Below, in pieces: positions 33,326 through 46,645 of a stretch of DNA of 64,000 nucleotides. Every line of letters starts with the position of its first letter. Positions within the stretch are counted from its first letter, which is position 1. The notes under the pieces are model-generated. The model did no database searches and had not been told where the DNA came from. It saw only the letters and a list, made by a program, of their open reading frames with translations. Source of the DNA: Branchiostoma floridae (taxonomy: Eukaryota > Chordata > Leptocardii > Amphioxiformes > Branchiostomatidae); NCBI RefSeq assembly GCF_000003815.2, contig NC_049990.1:7072770-7136769 (forward strand), read 5' to 3'. The translations under genes were made by a program, and so were the position numbers.

Positions 33326-33717
33326 GCACAGGTACACACATAGATTTTACACCACGAATTTAAACAGGCAATGCGAAGCTCATATATTTTATGGACAGGT
33401 AAACGCACAGGTACTATATAGGCACGTATAAACGTGTAAATATAGAAAATGTTTGTGTACAACATGTTCTTCCAAAATACGATTCGTCTGTACGAATGCT
33501 CTCTATTGCACATGAAACACCAACATTACACCGCGAATTGTAACAGACACGCACAATTTATAAACATGCTGCTTTTTGTCAGCACAGGAGATGTTGTTTT
33601 ACAGTTCTTTCCTAGCATTACTCCTGTAATCGGATGATCTTTGACTATAAACGGCCGTATGCGAGATTTGGTCTGGAATCGGAGTTGCAGGTCGGCCACA
33701 TGTCGCTAGGCGTCCCT

Positions 33718-35228
33718 TCAGTTACAGACATACCGCATGCAGCAGCCGGAGGAGTGGTGGCATCCCTGTAATGGGCCTAGGTTACACACGAAGTTGTACC
33801 TGCAGAAGATAGAACAGGAAAAAATATAGTCAGAAAAAAACAAGGGCATTGAGAAGAAGACGACGAATAAGATCATTCTCCTGCGCAGAGTGGACCAAGG
33901 TCGTCTCAAAACTCCTCTCATGTTTTCTTTTAAGACGACGTTGGTCCCCTCTGCGTAGGAGAAGGAATGGGTTCCACCTTCCAATATCTTTATTAAGACA
34001 CAGTGGATTTAACTATATTATCTCCAAAGGGCTGTGAAACCTGCATGTAGGCTTCCATCAATGCTGATTTGGTACTACTGTAGGTACAAATGCGACTGGA
34101 AGCGGACAAAAGCTAATATGGTTTCCATCTGGGTGGTTATAAGTGGCCACCTTACACTGACAGGAACGTCAGGGCGCCATACATTATACAGATACAGGGT
34201 TTGGCTCAGTGTTCTACTTCTAGGAGTAACGTATTTTGTGAAAGTTTCGTTACGTTTTTCTAGTGCTTCGCGCACTTCTTTAGGACGAAAAACTTACCAT
34301 AGGCCTTCCTGCGGCTTTCGTAGCGAAGAGATAAAAATGTACACTACAAGAAAGTCGTATAAAAGCATCAAAAACGCTTCTAAGAGGTAGACTGACCCGC
34401 AGCCTCCATTGTTGAAGAGGAATCCCCGCTTCACCAGGGAGTGCGGCTCGGGAGACTCCGCCAGGGAACGGCCCTCGGTCACGGAGGCTGTGGGGACAAG
34501 AGAGGGGTGAGTGAATTTGTGACTCAGTGGTACCGTCTACTCTCCAAGCAGTGGCTAGGCTCCGCGGTTGTTGTTTTTAACTATTTTAGGCCTTTTATTA
34601 TCGGGCTTTCTATTTTTGCGTCCGCGAGACATAAAAAGACGGTACCAAATAGAAAACCCAATAAAAACGCCAGAAACAGTCGGAGCCTAACCTCTACTTG
34701 CAATTGGAATATATCTTTCGGGGTTTACGTTTACATCTTCCAAGGCTCGTAAACCAGCACACAGTATATATATCATACATTTGTTTTTTGTACATACAAA
34801 AACAGTGTCAACGGTATGCACCAAAATGAGCAATATAAGGTGTCATAAGGCATGATCGGTCAATGCAACCTAAACGAGCAATAATGACTGGTGATTATGA
34901 TAAAGCCATTGGTCAGCGTCATATGTCTATATGATGATTCTAAACCATGCAAAAGGCCTAGGGTGGAAATAATTTAAAGAATTTACTATTGTAAAAAAAT
35001 TGTCGCATGCGCATGAAAACACATTTTTTTTACACCGAATCTCTTTCAAGTGCTCCGCGTGCTTTTAAACTGTTAATCTCAATTTCTTAACATACATACA
35101 TGACTAATTAGGTGGAAATAGGATGGGTATAGAACGGGGCCCTTAAGTATAGAACAGTCCGCAAAGGAATTTGAACACCTACCCAGAACCACGCAGGCGA
35201 GCAGTGCGAAGATGAACGCTGTCTTCAT
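33718..35228 (-). CDS. Secreted cysteine-rich peptide precursor (complete, 3 exons, 72 aa)
   Basis: Exons in transcript order: 35228-35183, 34487-34397, 33799-33718; 219 nt, phases 1 and 2 agree. The precursor starts MKTAFIFALLACVVL, a signal peptide core, then an acidic/serine-rich propeptide of about 18 residues and a dibasic KR at 35-36. Cleavage would release a 36-residue peptide (37-72) with cysteines at 45, 51, 59, 65, 66 and 71: spacing C-X5-C-X7-C-X5-CC-X4-C. The layout (signal, pro-segment, KR, six cysteines) is that of antimicrobial peptides, peptide hormones and knottin-like peptides. The spacing fits neither the usual beta-defensin nor the inhibitor-knot pattern, and I do not recognise the family. 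A TATA box and poly(A) signal frame the gene. Introns carry two hairpin MITEs. The exon 2 donor (gtcagt) is non-optimal but needed for frame. Confidence 0.82.
33876..33963. mobile_element. Hairpin MITE-like inverted repeat, peptide gene intron 2
   Basis: Arms of about 36 bp: ttctcctgcgcagagtggac at the left, and the right arm ends ctctgcgtaggagaa. A similar ttctcctacgcagagg end occurs near 40783, suggesting a dispersed family. Confidence 0.7.
34545..34700. mobile_element. Palindromic MITE-like element, peptide gene intron 1
   Basis: Outer arms gtggctaggctccg and cggagcctaacctc are inverted. The inner halves (ggccttttattatcgggc, tttctattt versus aaatagaaaaccc, aataaaaacgcc) also mirror each other. 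About 155 bp. Confidence 0.65.
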
Positions 35229-35333
35229 GTTGCCGGTGAAGTCTTGATACTGTCAGCAGGTGACTGGGTCTGTAATGTATGGTAGGTAGTTGCGTCTCTC
35301 AGAACGACTGAAGACCGTTGTGAGTTGGTCCGG

Positions 35334-35341
35334 CTTTTATA
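35334..35341 (-). promoter_or_regulatory. TATA box of the cysteine-rich peptide gene
   Basis: TATAAAAG on the minus strand, 106 bp upstream of the ATG, in a ggtataaaagccgg context. It is the clearest core promoter in the window and predicts initiation near 35305-35310, a 5' UTR of about 80 nt. A TATA promoter suits a highly or inducibly expressed secreted peptide. Confidence 0.75.
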
Positions 35342-35344
35342 CCT

Positions 35345-36721
35345 GCTGCAATTGCCGGAGTTTGTTTACTCGGGTTCCGTCAGGATGTGCTGACCGTGAT
35401 GAATGCTACGGACCGAACCGTATTGCTCAGACACCAACCGGAAATAATCACAGGACGCCTATCAATGTTGTGTAAACGGATTGGAAATATTGTGCGTAAT
35501 ACTGGTAACGTGAACTATTGTAACATAGTACATGTAACGCTGAGTCACAACGCCCAACCTCAACACTTCTGGATGTTTTCTCAATGCGACGCACATATGC
35601 ATATTCGCCAAGGTTGCCTGTACTTCTTCCAAGAAAGCCAACAACCCAACTGAACTTTTCAAGCACAAAAGGCGATAACAACATGCAATCCAGTTTTGCT
35701 GACGTACAGTTACCGTTACAGAACGTCAACTTCTGCGCGTGCAACGCAATAGCTTAGAATTATTTATTGTCCACTGTTTGCAAGTTTTATAACACCTTGC
35801 GTCAACGTTCAGATAAAGTGATTATATCGGCACGTCATTCAGTCATGTGTACACCGAGGCAAGTAGTAAAGGCAAGTATTCTAAGTTGAACAAAAAAATT
35901 ACAGAATTTAGTGACTACAACGTGCGATACGTAACTTATGCGGATTAATTAGAGTAATTCGGTATGAATTAATGAATGAATAAAGAAAGAAGTTTATTTT
36001 TATTCATGTCCCCTAACGTTACGGATGACCGTGATGTTTTCCTCAGTTTATTCTCAGATATCCTGTTATGCATTTGTATTCTTATCTGAGAACTTCGTTC
36101 ACCCAGAGAGCGGTCGGTCAATGAACTGTGTGTGTGATGTCAGCAAGAAAAGCGACTACCACCGGAAGTGTTAACATATTACCTGTCACCGGAAGTGTTA
36201 ACATATTACCTGTTCTCAGATGACTATTACGATTGACACTCAACATGTGTCCTTCAGACATCACAGTTCCGGGTTCAATAACCTCACAACCACACTACCT
36301 CAAACAGTCTTTCCTCGGGGAAGGGGAGGCAAAATTTCTTGTTGGATGTTGGCTAAGGAGCAGGCCTGTGTACACGTAGGCCCTGACAATAGTCTGTGAG
36401 TCATAAATTGTTCATTTGGCATGTCAAATGTGTCACATGTAAAACTGCATGTCCAAGAACTGAAACATTCAATGTAACTTTAGCACAAGAATATAACTAT
36501 TGGCAATGAGGCTATATAACCTCCTTGACATTGCTAAGTAGCTAGAAACAGCCAAGAAACTTGGCAAGTTGCCCTACAATTTTCGTGCTCCTGGGCACGA
36601 AGCCCCATTGAACCGGTAACCAAGGACGAACTTGTTGGACGTGCCTGGCTAAAGTTGAAAGTATAGCGTTTATGAATAATCTCACTAGAGGGCAGCACTG
36701 CACTGCAGTTTGCACGCAAAG
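35345..36721. other. Upstream region shared by the divergent peptide and EBPL genes
   Basis: No exon found. A 27-bp block (caccggaagtgttaacatat...) is duplicated in tandem at about 36160-36213. Any regulatory region of the peptide gene would lie toward the left end, and that of EBPL toward the right. Confidence 0.45.
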
Positions 36722-39862
<3,141 letters not shown>

Positions 39863-41099
39863 TCAGAAGTCATCAAGATATGGGAGAGGTTAATTATATG
39901 TAGGCTTGGGCAAATTGGCCAAGAACATTACAGTTCTCTCTAAGGAGGTAAAAATCTCCTTGGTCTCTTTTAATACCCCTCTTGATTCAGTTTGTTGGGT
40001 AGTCAAAGTTCAATAACAGTAGCTTTTGATTTGAGAACTCGGGTACTTACTGTAAATCTTGAAATGAAAATTAAAGTGGTTGAGCTTACAATTTGTAGTT
40101 TTCACTGTGCTACTCTCCACAGTGCAATCATGAACTGGGAATATGTTTTTTTGGTACACTATTGTTTTCAACTTGCCACTCCTGTGAAATTTTATCCCTG
40201 GAAAGGTAAACGGAAATAATAGTAGATTATCATTGTGTAAGGGTAATTACCCTGATAGTGGTAGTGATCTTTTGATGCTATTGTCTGATAGCAGGCTATT
40301 GTAACAATACATTTTAATCAAGATTTGTGTAAAATTGTTCAGTGATACATATAGGTAACGTTACATGTGCCACCCTATTGTCTTCACAATCATGCAAATG
40401 AATGCTGAATCTTAAGCATCAAACTAATATACTGATCCAGTTTGAAATAGAATGTAACATTTAGTAGTCAGCAGTAGCTACATAACCTATAGGAATGTGT
40501 CTGATTAACAATGTAAATAAATGTATTAATTTTATACATGGAGAAAATTTTTTTTGTAAACTTTCACATTTCTTCACAATGAATATAAGGTTACTTTTGC
40601 AGTGTGAATGTTCACTAGGCAACTTCACAGCGGAAATTATGGAAACAATTACAGTTAAAACAATGATTTTCTTTCATCATATTTGTACATTTTGTCATTC
40701 AAAACAAGGAAGTTAAAACATACACACAGTATTTATACATTTGGTCATTTCAAGTAGTGAGATAATTTATTTTCTACATTCTCCTACGCAGAGGAACCAC
40801 AGTCGTGTCAAAACAAAGGTAATGCCGTTGGGGACCGGGCGTTAGGAGGAGGATTTTCTAAGAATGACATTTTAGCTTGCAAATGTTAGTACTCCTTTTC
40901 CAATTCAAAAACCATTTCATAAATCTTTTTGTGTCATCTTTAAGAACCCTAAGCGCCGTTTGCTTATATATCAAGATGAAAGTAAGAAAATTCTATATTG
41001 TTAGGTCTGAGCAAGGACGTTACATCCTGATGTAACGTCCTTGGTCTGAGTGCTGCATCCAACATTGCTGTACAATAGAGAAGTCATCAGGCAAACAAT
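39863..41099. other. EBPL 3' UTR and intergenic DNA before POLA1
   Basis: No exon seen. AATAAA at about 40516-40521 is a candidate EBPL poly(A) signal, giving a 3' UTR near 650 nt. A ttctcctacgcagagg block near 40783 resembles the end of the hairpin element at 33876-33963. Confidence 0.45.
41004..41050. mobile_element. 31-bp palindrome flanked by 8-bp direct repeats
   Basis: The arms aaggacgttacatc and gatgtaacgtcctt are perfect complements around a two-base centre. GGTCTGAG flanks it on both sides (41004-41011 and 41043-41050). This looks like a tiny hAT-style element with an 8-bp target duplication, or a regulatory hairpin, 160 bp before the POLA1 start. Confidence 0.5.
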
Positions 41100-41207
41100 T
41101 ACAACGGTCAAAGGTCACAGACTTCTCCCGCCATAATTACGTCATCTTCGTATAACTCCGGGGCACTCGGCACCTTGTCGGCCAACACTTCGCGCCAAAT
41201 TTTGAAG
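41100..41207 (+). promoter_or_regulatory. POLA1 proximal promoter with E2F and CRE-like sites
   Basis: TTCGCGCCAAA at 41189-41199 is the reverse complement of TTTGGCGCGAA, a near-perfect E2F site, and ends 8 bp before the ATG. TTACGTCAT at 41137-41145 resembles an ATF/CRE site. A ctcccgcc block near 41124-41131 is a second weak E2F-like site. cggtcaaaggtca at 41105-41117 has the form of a DR1 nuclear-receptor site. No TATA box is seen. Replicative polymerase genes are classical E2F targets, so this fits S-phase expression. Confidence 0.6.
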
Positions 41208-44200
41208 ATGGCGGACGACGACCAACAACCGGTGACAGGTAGGAATATACTTTCAAATAAATCGATTTATATGGTATGATATCTACAGAATGTACAAATG
41301 AATGTTTCAGAAGACTATAGAGAGTGTATGCGTGAAACCGTCTGAAATTTAAGAAGCCCTTTCAGATTTTAGAGCTACGGAAGTTGGTCTGCCGACCAGA
41401 AAGAAAATAAAGGCGCGCGATGAAATTTCTTTTCATAACACGTTATATGACAAAGCTAACAAAACAGAGTTTCCTGTTTTGTCAGGATTTTATTCGACCT
41501 TAGACTTCGTGTATACGTTGTATTCTTGTATTCATAAAATATTGGTTTAATGCCAATAGTGCTTTGTTTCGATGGTAGTCTTGTGTGGGGAGGGGGGCGG
41601 TAACTTTTTTGTGTCGAATAACTCGAATAAAACTCTCTCGTTGCCAAAGAGCAAGTCTTTTTTACATGTCCTACATGTTTAGTTGAAGAAAATTTTGTAG
41701 CAGTGATATTGAAAAATAGGCGGTACAAATGTTGGCACGTTTGCCAAAAATTTGCAAGATAAGTTATGGAAATGAGACTCTCATTTACTGATTGAGAGAG
41801 AGTTGTGTCCTGACTTATCTGATGTTCCTACAAATTATGTATGTCCCCATGTCTATTTGTCCAATATCTACTATTTCTACCTTTTGGTCATAGGTCACAT
41901 GTACATGTATGACCCACTGGTCAGCATTACATCATCAAAATCAAATAAATTAGACAGCCCTGAATGGTGTCAAACAGAAAAACATTAATGCATTTTGTGT
42001 CGAATTCCAGAATCTCTTGCTGCGACAAGGTCCCGTCGGACCAGGAAGGACAAAACTGGACGACTTGCTGCACTAGAGAAACTGAAGAAAGTGAAGAAGG
42101 GAGAAAAAGTCAAATATGAGGTAAGATTTAGTTTAACATGTTTATTTAACTTTTTAAAGTTTGCCTTTATGTTCATGGTTTTCAAAATTCAAAACCACCA
42201 AGAAAATTTTTGTTCTCTTTTGCCTGCCTACATCCTTTGCATTCTGCATGTAAATGCTATACTTTGTAGTGTCATGATCCGATGTGTTGAAGCCTTAAAG
42301 GCACCTGTTATGGTGCAGAAATCATTCTTAGAAGTGTTTTACTCATGCATAGTTTAAGTTCATTTTGATGACAGCTTTTCTCTTTCTTAGGTTGATGAAC
42401 TAGAGAATGTTTATGAGGAGGTAAATGAAGATGAGTATTCAGACGTTGTCAGGACCAGACAGGAAGATGATTGGATTATAGACGATGGTGAGTGCTTTAT
42501 TACTTAATATTAGTTCGTATGACAGGTTACCTGCCTTAAGAAGTAACACTACAATGTTGTGTATTTAGTACAAGCTGGGCAATCCCAGACTGTCGGGTTT
42601 GATCCACTCACACTGGTAAAGACGCCTTCTCTTATCGATTATTGTGGTGGGAATGTGCTTGTGTGGTTCTCCTCAACCATGTACTAGTAAACAATAAAAG
42701 TTGATTTGTTGAACCAATTTGTAATGTTGCTGTATTAGTGTTCATAGATTGAAAAGTTGCATATTAACTTTATACTCAGAAATTATATGTTTGTGAAATG
42801 TTAAAGTTTTACTAGATACCGTATGAATTGTATGTTCATGAGTGCATGTGTGATATCTTGGCAACTCACATGAAGTTGTTATTCCCTGTGTTCCAGATGG
42901 CAGTGGTTATGTTGAGGATGGGAGGGAGATATTTGATGACGACATCGCTGGTGGAAGTGATGCACCATCGGCAAAGGGTCAGCCTTGAAGTATTTCCTTC
43001 ACAATTAGATAACTGTTTATTATCATGGTCTATACCTGGAGCAGGCAACTTACATTTCTTGGTTTAATACTTGCTCACATGTGTTTGGTTGTGGGTTTGA
43101 TCCCATGGCCTAGTTACTCTTTAAAAATGGTACATCATGACTGTTTTCTCTCTACTTGGCACATGCATGAGCATAGGATATTTGTTAGGGTTGCCGACAT
43201 GTGTCAAACCTAGATCACATCGTCACATTGAGATAAATTGTAAGAGTACATTTTATTGCAACTACAAGTGTACAATGTTGTATATCAAGTGTTTGAAGTA
43301 AATTCTTAGTATTTGTTTTGAAATGCTGATATTTGACTGAACTTGACTGAAGCAATAGTTTTCTTTTTTTCTGATTATCACAGACAAGAAGAAAACTGGA
43401 CCAGGGCAAAAGAAAGCTGCCAAACCAGTAAGTTAGTCATGTCTATTGTAAACCTGTATTAAATATACTTGGATACTATATTCTGAATGTACTTATGATT
43501 ACACTTATCCCCTTATTTGCTATCATTTCATAAAAATTTAATGTATTACAATGACCCTTAAAGGATATAAAGGACTTACTGTTGATGATCACAAGGCTGT
43601 ATCCCTCCTCGCACACATACACATCTGTAATGAACAGACACAGCGTGTATTCAGTTCGAGTCCCTACTTCTAGATTCACTTTGCCTAAGTGTACCGCGTT
43701 CCTATTACCCCTGTCACATTTGGCAAAAATCGATCGGACGACGATTCTGCGGCAATCGCCCGGGCCTCACTTATAATAATAACTTCATAGTATAACAATT
43801 ATACAAGGTGCAAAGTATGGCATAACATGTGACAAGGACGATTTTCAGGTGAACGAAATCGCGCAACCCTTTGTCGGTCTTAAATATGGCTGATCTTTCA
43901 TCGATGCGTCCAAAGATCGTAGGTAATGTGACAGGGGTATAAGGACGCGTACTGAACAGTGGTGGGAGATCTACTCTACTCTAACAGATGAATCATCAAA
44001 GCAAACATTAAAGACTTTGATGAATCCTGAAAACTATACCTTACAGATGGTGAAGAAGCCCGTCATCAAGCCCAACAACAGCATCATGTCCATGTTCCAG
44101 TCCAGCGCTGCCAAGAAAGCTAAGACCGAGGTACTCCTTTTCTGTTTTCTTTTGCCTTTAGGTGTAACAAACCAGTTTTCTATGTTGAGTGCAACCTATA

Positions 44201-46645
44201 AAAGATCACTGATTGACATGTAATACCATATTTTGACATATACAATGTACATACATTTGTGTAGTTCTGTTCATAAACTGATGGGGCTAGGAGGTACTGG
44301 GTAGTGCAGATGTACATCATGTACATGTAACTAGTGCATTGCAATGCTGGCAGCTATTGTTAGTCTGGTGACATCTAATGGAGCTGGATCTTGCTTGATT
44401 TTTTTCTAACAGAAGGATGTGAAGCTTGATGAAGATGAGCTGTTGGGAGACATCTTACAGGAGATGCATGCTGAGGTAAAGATATCAGTTATGTTATTTT
44501 AGATACTTGAAATGATAGTTGTTAAAATGAAGTACAGAAGCAAGTATGAGTAAAAAAAAATATTTCCTTGACTTTCCCCTGGATATTTCTCAGTAGTACT
44601 TGATGAATAGAGTTATGAAAGTATGATGAAAGATTCTCAAATGTAACTCCAGTGACAAGGCACTAGCTAAAGTAAACTTGCACATGTATTGCTCTCCTGT
44701 TTGTTTATTGTTGTTCCATCTCAAAACAGTCCAGATCAGGAGGACCAGCTCCAAAGAGAATGAAACCAGCTTCAATGAGGTAATCTTTTCAATATTGAAA
44801 AAGATGAATAAAAATTTCAAATGCTTATTATCTTACACAGTTGAAACATATGACATCTGACCATGATTTCATTTAATGTGGTAACCTCTTGTTAGATTCA
44901 CAGTTTGTGAAATTTGTCTACCTGTAGGCCTAGTGGTGCTGCCCCAGTGAACCCCTTTGCTGCAAAGACAACACCCAAGAGACCTCAGGTAAACTTTTAT
45001 CCATTTGTCTATTTTCCAGATAGGTAATTGTACAGAGGATTCACTTGTGTAATACCATGATAATATACAAGATGCGGATGCTGAATGTATTGACACCAAG
45101 ACTCATAAACCATAGACTTAATCTTCTGATAGGGCTCCAAAATTCATTTTGGGCAATTGGTGCACTTAATTACGTTCACAGAAATGTGGTAAAAGATATA
45201 CACGTAATATAAATTATACAAAGTAGAATGTCAGCAAAACGATAAGAGAGCACTCTTCGTCAGATTTGTAGTTGGAATCCTGAAGTCTGTGTGTATCACT
45301 TGTCATCATGCACAGTACCGATTTGACCCCTGAAAAACTGTGATAAACACTTTGCCAAATTCTACATATTTCTACATTTCAAACAAGTAAATACAACGAA
45401 GGTTTGTCAAGAATAGCCTGTGTCATATAGTTTATAATGGCACAGTCAAAAATCAGCCCAAATTGGTTTGCCCAAAAGTCCATATGAAAGAGAAAAAGAG
45501 AGAAATGGTTTATTTACTTAAAAACTTTTCTTTTACAGTGGACAAATAGGCAGGATTTCCAATGCTAGTTTACATCATTAAAAGCATTCAGGTGACAAAA
45601 AACATCTCGTTCACATATGAACTGTATTTTGAGCCCTGTCTAATAAGTTTTGTTGTATTTACTGACTCTCTCAATATCAGTTTTGTTGTATTTTTTGCTG
45701 ACAGGCCACCAGAGCTCGAGTTCCCACCACGAACCTCAGCTACACCCTATCCTCACCGAGCTCCGCAAAGCCCCGCCCCAAGCCTCAATCTGAGGACATC
45801 CAGACCACACCCCCCTCCCGCTCTGCGCGACCTCCCGCGACCTTCAGGCCTCCATCAGCAGGAGCGAAGAAGAAGGCAGCGGTGAAGGTTAAGGAGGAGC
45901 CACCAGAGGAGGAAGAGGAGATGGATGTAGAAGAAGCTCAGGATGAAGGAGGAAATGATATTCAAGGTTTGAATGTTGAAGAGTACTGTAAAGCCTTTGA
46001 CACACATAAAGGACCTTCCCACGACTTTTCTCCTGACTTCTCCTCAATTAAGGTCATCACTGGTTTGGGAGTAGCCTGTAAATCTATCCTATTATAGCTC
46101 CAGTTCGATCCTCTGGTCGCATCCAAGAAGAATATGACATTCACAACATTTTTTTTTTTTAATTTGCAACCTTGCGGATTGATTGAACCTTGCAGACCAA
46201 TTGCTAACCAAAGTTGACCTTGCGCACGACTAACTCGGGAGGCCATGGTAAGCTGCGTGACAGCCAGCTTAAATGATTAGCTCAAAATAGATTTTTTTCT
46301 GCATACGTACAACAGGCAAATCCACTTACGAGTATGGTAACTACAGCATGTAGAATCAACACAGAATGCAGAATTTTAAGAAATCAAAATTACTTTTTTG
46401 TGGATTTGCTGACAGTTTTGGTAGTTGATAGTTAACTTAATTTGTTTTAATAAATTTGCACCCTTGTTATCTATAGACAATGCTGGTGTTGACTTTGGAG
46501 ACATAGATTTCAACGATGACGACTTTGATGGACAGATGTCAGAGGAAGTATCAAAGGTCAAACAGGAACCTGAAGATCAAGATCAAGTGAAGGTCAAATC
46601 TGAGCCAGAGGAGCATCAAAAGGTCAAGCAGGAGAAGAGGCCCTT
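41208..46645 (+). CDS. POLA1: POLA1 exons 1-11: N-terminal regulatory region (about residues 1-351)
   Basis: Exons: 41208-41238, 42011-42120, 42391-42487, 42897-42977, 43384-43427, 44047-44130, 44413-44475, 44730-44779, 44928-44988, 45705-45966, 46477-46645. Starts [10 protein letters not shown]. Recognisable blocks: [48 protein letters not shown] and [11 protein letters not shown], matching in order the N-terminal motifs of vertebrate POLA1; the last includes the helix contacted by replisome adaptor WDHD1/Ctf4 in other species. Exons 10-11 encode a Pro/Ser/Lys-rich then very acidic segment with repeated KxEPE/KQE blocks, typical of a disordered tail. Exon 10 carries much of the extra length over human. 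Confidence 0.9.

Noticed and set aside
34034-34390. 118-codon plus-strand frame
   Set aside because: Lies across the peptide gene intron and overlaps inverted-repeat sequence; no motif or splice support.
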